A stretch of DNA of 9,932 bases, taken from assembly GCA_946479855.1 (NCBI GenBank), contig CAMLHL010000085.1:1-9932 (forward strand), read 5' to 3'. The DNA is from an uncultured Pseudomonadota bacterium. Its GTDB lineage: Bacteria > Pseudomonadota > Gammaproteobacteria > Burkholderiales > Rhodocyclaceae. Below are positions 1-9,932 of the stretch, piece after piece. Made by a program: the position numbers and the translations under genes. Below the pieces are notes generated by a model. That model was not told the origin of the DNA and ran no database searches. It worked only from the letters and a program-made list of their open reading frames with translations. Within the stretch, counting starts at the first letter, position 1; each line of letters opens with the position of its first letter.

Positions 1-2365
<2,365 letters not shown>

Positions 2366-5300
2366 TTAAGCCGCATCCCTCATTTTTAAGGCTTCCTCGA
2401 TATCCACTTCGACCACACGGGAGACACCGGACTCCTGCATGGTGACGCCGACCAGCTGCTCGGCCATTTCCATTGCGATTTTATTATGGGAAATGAACAG
2501 GAACTGCGTTGCTCCTGACATTTTCTTGACCATGGCGCAGAAACGCTCGGTATTGCTGTCGTCGAGCGGCGCATCGACCTCGTCGAGCAGGCAGAACGGC
2601 GCCGGATTCAACTGGAACATAGAGAAGACCAGCGCAATCGCCGTCAAGGCCTTTTCGCCGCCGGACAGCAGGTGGATGGTCGAATTCTTCTTGCCCGGCG
2701 GCTGGGCGATGACCTGGACGCCGGCATCGAGGATTTCCTCGCCGGTCATCACCAGCTCGGCGCGGCCACCGCCGAACAGTTCCGGGAAAAGTTGCCCGAA
2801 ATGCCCGTTGACCGTATCGAAGGTGCTCTGCAGCAGGTCACGCGTTTCGCGGTCGATGCGGCGGATGGCGTTTTCCAGCGTTTCCATGGCCTCGTTCAGG
2901 TCGGCCGCCTGCATGTCGAGGTAGCCCTTGCGCTCGGTCGCCGTTTCCAGCTCCTGCAGCGCCGCCATATTGACCGCACCGAGTTCGGCGATGGCGTTGG
3001 TCAGCCGGGTGATTTCGCCCTGCAGCGCCGGCGGTCGGGCGGTGCCCAACTCGCTTTGCAAGGCAACCTCGTCGGCGCCGGCTTCCAGCAATTGCTGGGC
3101 GTACTGCTCGGTATTGAGTGCCGCCGCCTGCTCCTTCAGTTTGAGGTCGCCGATGCGCCCGCGCAGCGGCTCCAGCCCCTGCTCGATACGCAGACGCTGC
3201 TCCTCGAAGCCGCGCAGCGCGTTAGTCGCCGACTCCAGCGTATCGCGCTTCTCGGCCAGCACCTTCTCGGCCGCCTGCCGCGCCTCCAGCGCCGCCTGCA
3301 AGGCACCTTCCATGATATCCGGCGGCGCCGCCTCGACCTGCTCGGCGCATTGCGCCCGGTCTTTCTCGATGCGGTTCAGTTCGCGCTGGGCCGTCGCCTG
3401 CTGGGCGAAGACATCCTGCAGCTTGCCGTCGGCCTCGCGCAGCGAGAACTGCGCCTCGCGCAAGGCGCGGTCGAGATCGGCATTGCGTTCGCGCTCGGCG
3501 CGCACGGCGCGCTCGCATTCGTCGAGCCGCGACTGGGCGCCATGGACCAGCACGCGAATGCGGCCCAAGCCGTCGCGGATTTCCTCGATCCGTTCGTCGG
3601 CCGACATTTCGCGTTCGCGCTCGCCCTCTTCCTCCTCGGCCAGTTCGGCCAGCTGCTCGGCGATCCGTTCCTTCTGTTCCTTGTAGCGCTCGATGGCCTG
3701 GCTCAGCTTGAGCACCTCCATCTGCACCGCATGCACGCGCTGCTGGCGATCCGCAACGTACTGGCGGATCTCGCTCATTTCTTCCTGCTTGTCGTCGAGC
3801 TGCTCGTCGAGCATCGCCTGCTGCTCGCGCCGGCTGTCGGCCTGTTCCTCGGCCCGGGCGATGCCTTCAGCCAGCGTCTCGATCTCGCGCTGGCGTTCGA
3901 GCAGGCCGTGCTCGCCCTGGTCCGGCGCGAAGAAAGTAACGCTGCTGCGGGTCAGCAGGTCGCCGCCCCGCGTCACCAGCAAGCCGCCATCCGGCAAGTC
4001 GCGGCGCAAGCCCAGGCCATCGGCCAGCGATTCAGCGGTACGCACGGTGCCCAGCCAGTCGGCCAGCACGGCGCGGATCGCCGGGTCGTCGCTGCGCACG
4101 CGGGCGGCCAGCGATTTGGGGTCAAACTTGACGTCGACCGCAGCATTGGCCCCGAGCATCACCGCCAGGCGCGCTTGCGGCCGGTCATGCAGCCATTCGT
4201 CGAGCTTGGCCGGGTCGCTGCAGGCGATGGCACTCAGCCGCTCGCGCAGCACGGCCTCGACGGCCTCTTCCCAGCCCGCCTCGACGTGAATTTTCTGCCA
4301 CAGCGGCGGCGCGCTTTCCAGATTGTGGCGGCGCAGCCATTCCGGCAGCTTGCCTGTCTGCTGGGTGCGCGCCTGCATCTGCTCCAGCGCCGCCCGGCGG
4401 GCCTGGCCGGCGGCCAGTTCGCGTTCGATGCGCTGCATCTCGGCCTGCGCCTCGCGGCGCCGGGCTTCCAGTTGCGGCAGTTCCTGCTGCAGTTGCTGCA
4501 GGTGATCCTGGTCACCGGCCAGTTCTTCGCGCAGCAGGGCGAGTTCTTCTTCCTTCTCGGCCAGATCGAGTTCGTCCGGCGCTTCGCCGAAGGTTTCCTC
4601 ACGTAGCCGTTCACGGCGCTGGATGATGGCCTGCAGCGCGCGCTGGGCGTGCGCCTTGTGGGTCAGCTCGACTTCCAGCTTCTGCTCACCGTTGGTGGTC
4701 CGCGTCCGCAAGCGTTGCAGTTCTTCCTGTGCCTGGGCATGGTCCGCCTCGACCTGCGGCGCGATGTTCATCTGCTGGTGCAGGCGCTCCTCGGCCTCCT
4801 CGACGCGCAGCCGGGTGACTTCCTGCATTTCTTCCCATTTTTGCCGGTCGACCGCCAGCTTTTCGGCGGTTTCGCTCCAGTGCTTCAGTTCATCCTCAAG
4901 CTGGGCCAAGCGGGCTTCGAGCTGGCTGCGCGATTCGCGGCGATGGCGGATTTCCGCCTCCAGTCGGGCGACTTCGGCGTTGGCGGCGTACATCTCGCTC
5001 TGTGCGTTGTGCAGCGCATCGCCGGCGGCGAAATGGGCTTCGCGGGTTTCCTCGGCGCGTGCCTCGGTTTCGCGCAGCGCGGCGCTTTGCGCTTCCAGTT
5101 CGGTGACGGCGCGCTCGACTTCCAGCGACAGCCGCTGCCGCTCGGCCTCGGCCTCGCGCTTCCTGAGCAGCCACAACACCTGCTGCCGGAGGACCAGTTG
5201 TTCGTTCAGCCCCTGGTAGCGGCGCGCCACTTCGGCCTGGGCTTCGAGGCGCTCCATCTGGTGGCCCAGTTCGAGGCGGATATCCTCGACGCGCAGCAGA

Positions 5301-5869
5301 TTTTCGCGGGTATCTTCCAGCCGGCCGTTGGTTTCCTTGCGCCGCTCCTTGTAGCGGGTAACGCCGGCCGCTTCTTCGAGGAAGACGCGCAGGTCGTCCG
5401 GCCGCGCCTCGATGATCCGCGAGATCATGCCCTGGCCGATGATGGCGTAGGCGCGCGGTCCGAGGCCGGTGCCAAGGAAAAGATCGGTAATGTCCTTACG
5501 ACGGACCTTCAGGTTATTGATGAAGTAATCCGACTGGCCCTGCCGGGTCAGCGTGCGCTTGACGGACAGCTCGGTGTATTGCGACCACTGGCCGAGCGCC
5601 CGGCCGAGCAGGTTCTCGAAAATCAGTTCGACCGAGGCGCGCGACACCGGCTTGCGGTTCGAGGAGCCGTTGAAGATGACGTCCATCATCGACTCGCCGC
5701 GCAGTTCGGAAGCTTTCGACTCGCCGAGCACCCAGCGCACGGCATCCATGATGTTGGATTTGCCGCAGCCATTCGGGCCGACGACGCCGACCAGTTGCCC
5801 GGGCAGGGAAACAGCGGTCGGATCGACGAAGGATTTGAAGCCGGCGAGTTTGAGCTTGGTGAGACGCAT
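2366..5869 (-). CDS. smc: Chromosome segregation ATPase SMC
   Basis: SMC is the long coiled-coil ATPase of bacterial condensin, which works as a dimer with ScpA/ScpB to fold and segregate the chromosome. The 1167-residue protein has the full layout. The N-terminal head has Walker A GPNGCGKS (31-38), R-loop Arg57 and Q-loop Gln146 in YAIIGQGMIS. Coiled-coil arms rich in Glu, Arg, Gln and Ala run about 165-500 and 655-1000, around a hinge at about 505-650. The C-terminal head has signature LLSGGEKAL (1067-1075), Walker B FCLLDE with catalytic Glu1097, D-loop APLDDSN and switch His1128. No catalytic residue is missing. ATG 5869 gives the family start MRLTKLKLAGFKSF. In-frame ATG 5902 and a start at 5962 exist upstream but would add non-conserved residues. 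A weak GGA lies 7 nt before the ATG. The gene leads a coupled smc-zipA-ligA operon. Confidence 0.98.
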   Translation of the reverse strand: MRLTKLKLAGFKSFVDPTAVSLPGQLVGVVGPNGCGKSNIMDAVRWVLGESKASELRGESMMDVIFNGSSNRKPVSRASVELIFENLLGRALGQWSQYTELSVKRTLTRQGQSDYFINNLKVRRKDITDLFLGTGLGPRAYAIIGQGMISRIIEARPDDLRVFLEEAAGVTRYKERRKETNGRLEDTRENLLRVEDIRLELGHQMERLEAQAEVARRYQGLNEQLVLRQQVLWLLRKREAEAERQRLSLEVERAVTELEAQSAALRETEARAEETREAHFAAGDALHNAQSEMYAANAEVARLEAEIRHRRESRSQLEARLAQLEDELKHWSETAEKLAVDRQKWEEMQEVTRLRVEEAEERLHQQMNIAPQVEADHAQAQEELQRLRTRTTNGEQKLEVELTHKAHAQRALQAIIQRRERLREETFGEAPDELDLAEKEEELALLREELAGDQDHLQQLQQELPQLEARRREAQAEMQRIERELAAGQARRAALEQMQARTQQTGKLPEWLRRHNLESAPPLWQKIHVEAGWEEAVEAVLRERLSAIACSDPAKLDEWLHDRPQARLAVMLGANAAVDVKFDPKSLAARVRSDDPAIRAVLADWLGTVRTAESLADGLGLRRDLPDGGLLVTRGGDLLTRSSVTFFAPDQGEHGLLERQREIETLAEGIARAEEQADSRREQQAMLDEQLDDKQEEMSEIRQYVADRQQRVHAVQMEVLKLSQAIERYKEQKERIAEQLAELAEEEEGEREREMSADERIEEIRDGLGRIRVLVHGAQSRLDECERAVRAERERNADLDRALREAQFSLREADGKLQDVFAQQATAQRELNRIEKDRAQCAEQVEAAPPDIMEGALQAALEARQAAEKVLAEKRDTLESATNALRGFEEQRLRIEQGLEPLRGRIGDLKLKEQAAALNTEQYAQQLLEAGADEVALQSELGTARPPALQGEITRLTNAIAELGAVNMAALQELETATERKGYLDMQAADLNEAMETLENAIRRIDRETRDLLQSTFDTVNGHFGQLFPELFGGGRAELVMTGEEILDAGVQVIAQPPGKKNSTIHLLSGGEKALTAIALVFSMFQLNPAPFCLLDEVDAPLDDSNTERFCAMVKKMSGATQFLFISHNKIAMEMAEQLVGVTMQESGVSRVVEVDIEEALKMRDAA

Positions 5870-5879
5870 GCCTGATTCC

Positions 5880-5900
5880 GGCGGGAGAAATGCCCCCGCC
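5880..5900 (-). other. GC hairpin in the predicted smc leader
   Basis: GGCGGG and CCCGCC (5880-5885 and 5895-5900) can pair as a 6-bp all-GC stem around a 9-nt loop in the smc transcript, about ten bases before the ATG and right next to the weak ribosome site. It also covers the alternative ATG at 5902-5900. Such a stem could tune smc translation or protect the 5' end. No U-tract follows, so it is not an intrinsic terminator. In high-GC DNA a stem of this size may be chance. Confidence 0.3.
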
Positions 5901-5913
5901 ATGTTGGGGGCCG

Positions 5914-5920
5914 TATAATA
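5914..5920. promoter_or_regulatory. Near-symmetric -10 box between divergent smc and guaD
   Basis: TATAATA lies in the 110-bp gap between the two starts. Read on the plus strand it gives a perfect TATAAT (5914-5919), which would start guaD transcription near 5926. Read on the minus strand it gives TATTAT (5920-5915), which would start smc near 5908. No good TTGACA-like -35 sits at 16-18 bp in either direction, so promoter strength and direction are inferred only from the -10 and the gene layout. Confidence 0.5.
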
Positions 5921-5979
5921 GCATCGCGTTATTTGATCGCCCCTGGGGCAACCTCGCGACAAACAGGAGAACTCGGCAG

Positions 5980-6453
5980 ATGAACCCGGATGACCAGTTT
6001 CTCGCCCGCGCCATCGAACTGGCGCGGCAAGGCAGCGAAAGGGCCGAAGGCGGCCCCTTCGGCGCCGTCGTCGTACGCGACGGCAAGATCATCGCCGAAG
6101 GCTGGAACCGCGTCGTCGTCAGCCACGACCCGACCGCCCACGCCGAAATCGGCGCCATCCGCGCTGCCTGCGTCAAGCTCGACCACTTCCACCTGCCCGG
6201 CTGTACGCTCTACGCCTCCAGCGAACCCTGCCCGATGTGCCTGTCTGCCGCCTATTGGGCGCGCATCGAGCGCATCGTCTTCGCCAACAGCCGAATCCAG
6301 GCCGCCGCCATCGGCTTCTGCGACGACGAACTGTACAGCGAACTGAACCGCCATTTCTCGGCCCGCAGCATCGTCATGGAACACCGCCCGCTGCCCGGCG
6401 CCCTGGAACCGCTGGAACGCTGGGCCGCCAACCCCGGTCGAATCCCCTATTGA
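5980..6453 (+). CDS. guaD: Guanine deaminase (GuaD type), cytidine-deaminase fold
   Basis: The predicted reaction is hydrolysis of guanine to xanthine and ammonia in the cytosol, part of purine salvage and nitrogen recovery. The 157-residue protein has the zinc deaminase signature: PTAHAE with ligand His54 and proton-shuttle Glu56, and EPCPMC with ligands Cys84 and Cys87. It resembles Bacillus subtilis GuaD in length, in GGPFGAVVV (24-32), in the GFCDDELY stretch (112-119) and in ending on a C-terminal tyrosine, a residue linked to the domain-swapped active site in that enzyme. TadA (tRNA adenosine deaminase) shares the zinc motifs and is the main alternative, but its N-terminal and C-terminal sequences differ. 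AGGAGA at 5965-5970, 9 nt before the ATG, fixes the start. It is transcribed divergently from smc, with the next gene 24 bp downstream in the same frame. Confidence 0.85.
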   Translation: MNPDDQFLARAIELARQGSERAEGGPFGAVVVRDGKIIAEGWNRVVVSHDPTAHAEIGAIRAACVKLDHFHLPGCTLYASSEPCPMCLSAAYWARIERIVFANSRIQAAAIGFCDDELYSELNRHFSARSIVMEHRPLPGALEPLERWAANPGRIPY

Positions 6454-6477
6454 TCCGCGCCCCGACCAAACTTGTCC

Positions 6478-6795
6478 ATGCCTCCCGCCTCCATTCCCCA
6501 GCGTGCCGAAACCCTGCAGGTGCTCCGCCTGATCAGCGAGTTCGAGCCGATGCTGATGCTGAGCGGCGATGACGAAGGCTATGGCTCGCGCTGGACGCTT
6601 TCCGGCCAGCAGGTCCAGCCCGCCATCGCCCGCTACCTGATGGAATCCGGCTTCGTCACCGAGATCGGCCAGACCGAATTCGGCGCCCGGAAGCTGGCCC
6701 TGACTGAGAGCGGCAACGAATTCCGGGAAAAAGGCCTGCATTGGTGGAGCGGGCTGAATTTCCTGGAAAAACTGAAGATCACCCTGTTCGGCTAG
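6478..6795 (+). CDS. Small winged-helix-like protein of unknown function
   Basis: I do not recognise a named family. The 105-residue soluble protein has no signal peptide or membrane segment. Its pattern suggests a winged helix: helix ETLQVLRLISEF, a helix QQVQPAIARYLMESGFV that could be the recognition helix, then a strand-turn-strand and LALTESGNEFREKG, as in MarR/PadR-like folds. It ends in an aromatic and hydrophobic tail (GLHWWSGLNFLEKLKITLFG). It lies 24 bp after guaD in the same reading frame, with only the guaD TGA between them, so it is probably co-transcribed. No ribosome site is clear. ATG 6478 was chosen, and TTG 6472 would add two residues. It converges with the lipoprotein gene, 20 bp away. 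DNA binding is a guess from the pattern only. Confidence 0.75.
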   Translation: MPPASIPQRAETLQVLRLISEFEPMLMLSGDDEGYGSRWTLSGQQVQPAIARYLMESGFVTEIGQTEFGARKLALTESGNEFREKGLHWWSGLNFLEKLKITLFG

Positions 6796-6815
6796 GGAGC
6801 TTCGACGACAACAGG

Positions 6816-7202
6816 CTATTTGCTGCGGTCGACCCGAAAAATCAGCCGATTTCCGGATTTATCCTCACCGCTGCCCTCGAACGACCGGCAGGTGATCGCC
6901 GTCCAGCGTACCGGAATTTCCCGACCGTCGGTACAGCGGACGATCCCCGGCCCGCTTTCGCCTGCGCAACTGCCGGAATTCGGCGCATTGTCCGCCGGCC
7001 GCATCCGGCCATCGCATTGCACATCGCCGGCGCGGTCGGCCAGCGCAAAGCGGCCGCCATCACCGACGTTGCCCGGGTAACCCTTGCCCCGCATCTCGCC
7101 CGCCACGTCGCTCAGGCTGCCGCTGGCCTGATAGCCGATGGCACAGCCGGCGAGTAGCGCCGGGACAATAATGATGATCAAGGGCAATGCGCGTTTGTTC
7201 AC
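6816..7202 (-). CDS. Small cysteine-rich lipoprotein of unknown function
   Basis: The 128-residue product has a typical lipoprotein signal: basic MNKR, a hydrophobic core rich in isoleucine and leucine, and lipobox LLAGC, with Cys20 as the lipidated residue. There is no Asp right after the cysteine, so sorting to the outer membrane is expected. The mature part is Gly-rich and polar, with four further cysteines (63, 79, 90, 105) that could form two disulfides in the periplasm. It includes a VRCTDGREIPVRW...CRSFEGSG stretch. I cannot name the family. The start is GTG with no clear Shine-Dalgarno, chosen because it gives a complete signal peptide. It is divergent from dapC across 58 bp and convergent with the winged-helix-like gene, so it is probably its own transcription unit. 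Confidence 0.8.
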   Translation of the reverse strand: MNKRALPLIIIIVPALLAGCAIGYQASGSLSDVAGEMRGKGYPGNVGDGGRFALADRAGDVQCDGRMRPADNAPNSGSCAGESGPGIVRCTDGREIPVRWTAITCRSFEGSGEDKSGNRLIFRVDRSK

Positions 7203-7210
7203 AAGGCAGG

Positions 7211-7222
7211 GAAAGCGTTTTC
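7211..7222. promoter_or_regulatory. Palindrome of LacI/GalR operator type
   Basis: GAAAGCGTTTTC matches the symmetric pattern GAAA-N-CG-N-TTTC with a central CG, the general form of operators bound by LacI/GalR-family repressors. It sits in the short gap between the lipoprotein gene and dapC, beside a -10-like box, where a bound protein could affect both. No regulator gene of that family is in the window, so this is a pattern match only. Confidence 0.3.
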
Positions 7223-7225
7223 AGG

Positions 7226-7231
7226 GATAAT
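7226..7231 (+). promoter_or_regulatory. Possible -10 box for dapC (GATAAT)
   Basis: GATAAT differs from the consensus by one base and lies 29 bp before the dapC GTG. The surrounding GGATAATCC also reads GATTAT on the other strand (7232-7227), which could serve the divergent lipoprotein gene. No convincing -35 element is placed at 16-18 bp for either direction. The nearest candidate, TTCACA at 7198-7203, is too far away (22 bp). Confidence 0.35.
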
Positions 7232-7260
7232 CCGCTTTTTACACCCATTCGACGTCCGAC

Positions 7261-8451
7261 GTGAATCCACACCTCGCCCAACTCCAGCCCTACCCCTTCG
7301 AAAAGCTGCGCGCCCTGTTTGCCGGCGTGACGCCGAACCCGCAATATAAAGAGATCAAGCTCTCCATCGGCGAGCCGCAGCACCCGACGCCAGCCTTCAT
7401 CATGGATGCGTTGGCCAATGGCCTAAAAGGTTTGGCCAACTACCCGACGACCCAGGGTATCCCGGCCCTGCGCCAGGCCATCGCCGCCTGGTGCCAGCGC
7501 CGCTACGATCTGGCGCTGAACCCGGAAACCGAGATCCTGCCGGTCAACGGCTCGCGTGAGGCGCTGTTTTCCTTCGCCCAGACGGTCATCGACCCCAGCC
7601 GCGGTCACATTCCGCTGGTCGTCAGCCCCAATCCGTTCTACCAGATCTACGAAGGCGCCGCCTATCTCTCCGGCGCCGAGCCGCGCTTCCTGAACAACCT
7701 GCCCGACAACGACTTCGCCTTCGACTACGCCAGCCTGAGCGAAGAAGAATGGTCCCGCGTCCAGCTGTTCTACGTTTGCTCGCCGGGCAATCCGACCGGC
7801 AAGGTGCTGTCGCTGGCCGACTGGAAGACCCTGTTCGCGCTGTCCGACAAGTACGGCTTCATCATCGCCTCCGACGAATGCTATTCGGAAATCTATTTCG
7901 ACGAAGCCAACCCGCCGATCGGCGGCCTCCAGGCGGCCAAGCTGCTCGGCCGCTCGAACGAGCGGCTGGTCATGTTCTCCAGCCTGTCGAAGCGCTCCAA
8001 CGTACCGGGCATGCGCTCCGGCTTCGTCGCCGGCGACGCGAAGATCCTCAAGAAATTCCTGCTCTACCGCACCTACCACGGCTGCGCCATGGCGCCCCCG
8101 GTGCAGACGGCTTCCATCGCCGCCTGGAACGACGAGGCGCATGTGCTGGACAACCGCCACCAGTACCGCGAGAAGTTTGCCGCCTGCACGCCGCTGATGG
8201 CCGAAGTGCTCGGCACCGGCATGCCGGACGCCAGCTTCTACCTGTGGGCCAGGACGCCGATCAGCGACACCGAGTTCGCCCGCGGCCTGCTCGAACACTA
8301 TAATGTCGTGGTCCTGCCCGGCAGTTTCCTGGCCAGAGAAGTCAGGGGCGTCAATCCGGGCGCCAATTTCGTTCGCATCGCATTGGTGGCTTCGCTCGAC
8401 GAGTGTCTCGAAGCGACCCGGCGCATCCGCGAATTCGCCCAACAACTGTAA
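7261..8451 (+). CDS. dapC: N-succinyldiaminopimelate aminotransferase DapC
   Basis: DapC is a PLP enzyme that transfers an amino group from glutamate to N-succinyl-2-amino-6-oxopimelate, giving N-succinyl-diaminopimelate for lysine and peptidoglycan. The 396-residue protein is a fold-type I class I/II aminotransferase. It has SPGNPTG (Asn177), SDECYSE (Asp205, which pairs with the PLP ring nitrogen, and Tyr208), the Schiff-base lysine in SSLSKRSNVPGMRSG (Lys244), and carboxylate-binding Arg372 in NFVRIAL. The N-terminus (MNPHLAQLQPYPFEKLR) and IKLSIGEPQHPTP match the Bordetella-type DapC rather than ArgD-type enzymes that do this job in E. coli. The start is GTG 7261: an in-frame stop lies at 7228-7230 and no other start codon follows it. 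There is no clear Shine-Dalgarno. dapD follows after 18 bp, so the two form an operon. Confidence 0.95.
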   Translation: MNPHLAQLQPYPFEKLRALFAGVTPNPQYKEIKLSIGEPQHPTPAFIMDALANGLKGLANYPTTQGIPALRQAIAAWCQRRYDLALNPETEILPVNGSREALFSFAQTVIDPSRGHIPLVVSPNPFYQIYEGAAYLSGAEPRFLNNLPDNDFAFDYASLSEEEWSRVQLFYVCSPGNPTGKVLSLADWKTLFALSDKYGFIIASDECYSEIYFDEANPPIGGLQAAKLLGRSNERLVMFSSLSKRSNVPGMRSGFVAGDAKILKKFLLYRTYHGCAMAPPVQTASIAAWNDEAHVLDNRHQYREKFAACTPLMAEVLGTGMPDASFYLWARTPISDTEFARGLLEHYNVVVLPGSFLAREVRGVNPGANFVRIALVASLDECLEATRRIREFAQQL

Positions 8452-8469
8452 CCTGAGAGAGAACATTCC

Positions 8470-9288
<819 letters not shown>

Positions 9289-9315
9289 GTCAAACCACAC
9301 CACGAAGGTCTTGCG

Positions 9316-9932
9316 ATGATCCTCGACAAACTGTTCCAGTTGATGGCCGAAAAGCAGGCCTCGGATATCTTCATATCCGCGGGCGCGCCGATCCACATCA
9401 AGATCCAGGGCAACACCATCCCGGTCAACCAGCAGATCATGCTGCCGGACATGATCGAGAAGATCGCCTACGAACTGATGTCGCCGGAACAGATCAAGAC
9501 CTTCGAAGCAAGCTGGGAGATGAATCTCTCCTTTGGTGTACCGAACGTCGGCAACTTCCGGGTCAACATCTTCCGTCAACGCGGCTCGATCAGCATTGTC
9601 ATCCGCTTCATCCTGGGCAACATCCCCGCCCTCGATGCACTCGGCCTGCCGACCATCCTCGGCGAACTGATCATGGAAAAGCGCGGCCTGATCCTGATCG
9701 TCGGCGCCACCGGCTCGGGCAAATCGACGACGCTCGCCTCAATGCTCGATCACCGCAACGCCAACCGTTCCGGTCACATCCTGACCGTCGAGGATCCGAT
9801 CGAATTCCTGTTCAAACACAAGAAGTCGATCGTCAACCAGCGCGAAATCGGCATGGACACGCTGGACTGGCAGGCGGCGCTGAAGAACGCCATGCGCCAG
9901 GCCCCGGACTGCATCCTGATCGGCGAAATCCG
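9316..9932 (+). CDS. pilU: Type IV pilus retraction ATPase, PilU type (N-terminal 205 residues; 3' end outside window)
   Basis: PilT/PilU ATPases form hexamers at the inner face of the membrane and drive pilus retraction for twitching, surface sensing and DNA uptake. The visible part has the N-terminal PAS-like domain (MILDKLFQLMAEKQASDIFISAG), then the RecA-like core with Walker A GATGSGKST (130-138), Asp box TVEDPIEF with Glu163, and Walker B region ending ILIGEIR at the window edge. The His boxes and C-terminus are outside. MAEKQASDIFISAG, the spread of IVIRFILGNIPALDALGLP and RNANRSGHILTVEDPIEF resemble PilU more than PilT, whose usual wording is DPIEFVH with the AIRAALREDPDVILVGE Walker B region. 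The missing C-terminus keeps this call open. GAAGG at 9304-9308 sits 7 nt before the ATG. Its place behind dapC-dapD, without pilT in view, is metabolically unrelated. Confidence 0.85.
   Translation, partial: MILDKLFQLMAEKQASDIFISAGAPIHIKIQGNTIPVNQQIMLPDMIEKIAYELMSPEQIKTFEASWEMNLSFGVPNVGNFRVNIFRQRGSISIVIRFILGNIPALDALGLPTILGELIMEKRGLILIVGATGSGKSTTLASMLDHRNANRSGHILTVEDPIEFLFKHKKSIVNQREIGMDTLDWQAALKNAMRQAPDCILIGEI

Noticed and set aside
2672..5875. Long plus-strand open frames (644 and 408 codons) opposite smc
   Set aside because: They are complements of the Glu/Arg/Gln/Leu coiled-coil codons and read as Leu/Gln/Arg/Phe-rich strings without domains. SMC on the other strand is complete and conserved.
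5929..6741. 270-codon minus-strand frame opposite guaD
   Set aside because: It crosses guaD and the next gene and runs into the intergenic region. Gly/Ala/Asp-rich shadow composition, with no motif.
6796..6815. Possible bidirectional terminator between the convergent genes
   Set aside because: The 20 bp contain no stem-loop and no T-tract. Termination must use another mechanism or lie within the neighbouring genes.
7250..7262. Direct repeat CGACGT-C-CGACGT at the dapC start
   Set aside because: Only two 6-mers in GC-rich DNA, with the second covering the start codon. Too short to separate from chance.

Overview
This is a gene-dense, high-GC stretch (roughly 60-65% G+C by eye) of a bacterial chromosome. 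It most likely comes from a betaproteobacterium of the Rhodocyclales (Dechloromonas/Azonexus type). Three things point there: the smc-zipA-ligA order, a Bordetella-type DapC beginning MNPHLAQLQPYPFEKLR, and a PilT/PilU-type retraction ATPase. The placement rests on recalled protein similarity, not on a search.

Left part (1-5869, minus strand). Three chromosome and division genes are read right to left without gaps: smc (chromosome condensation and segregation), zipA (membrane anchor of the FtsZ ring) and ligA (NAD-dependent DNA ligase, cut by the window edge). The smc stop directly abuts the zipA start (TAA-ATG). The zipA stop overlaps the ligA start by one base (TGATG). They look like one translationally coupled operon. 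ZipA carries a perfect 9-bp tandem repeat coding for QPV, and its C-terminal half looks like two tandem copies of the ZipA-C fold.

Middle part (5870-7260). A 110-bp divergent intergenic region with a near-symmetric -10 box separates smc from a plus-strand pair: a GuaD-type guanine deaminase and a small winged-helix-like protein of unknown role lying in the same reading frame. This pair converges on a minus-strand gene for a small cysteine-rich lipoprotein of unknown function. A 58-bp divergent region follows, holding a 12-bp palindrome of LacI/GalR-operator type and a -10-like box.

Right part (7261-9932, plus strand). dapC and dapD encode two consecutive steps of the succinylase branch of diaminopimelate/lysine synthesis, in reverse order of the pathway. 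A type IV pilus retraction ATPase of PilU type follows closely and is cut by the right edge.

Almost all of the window is ordinary core genome. I saw no mobile element, CRISPR array, rRNA, tRNA, defence system or clear intrinsic terminator. No stretch over 300 bases lacks a gene. The long antisense open frames are codon-bias shadows. I did not find a convincing undescribed system. The best leads are the ZipA architecture and the two unassigned small genes.
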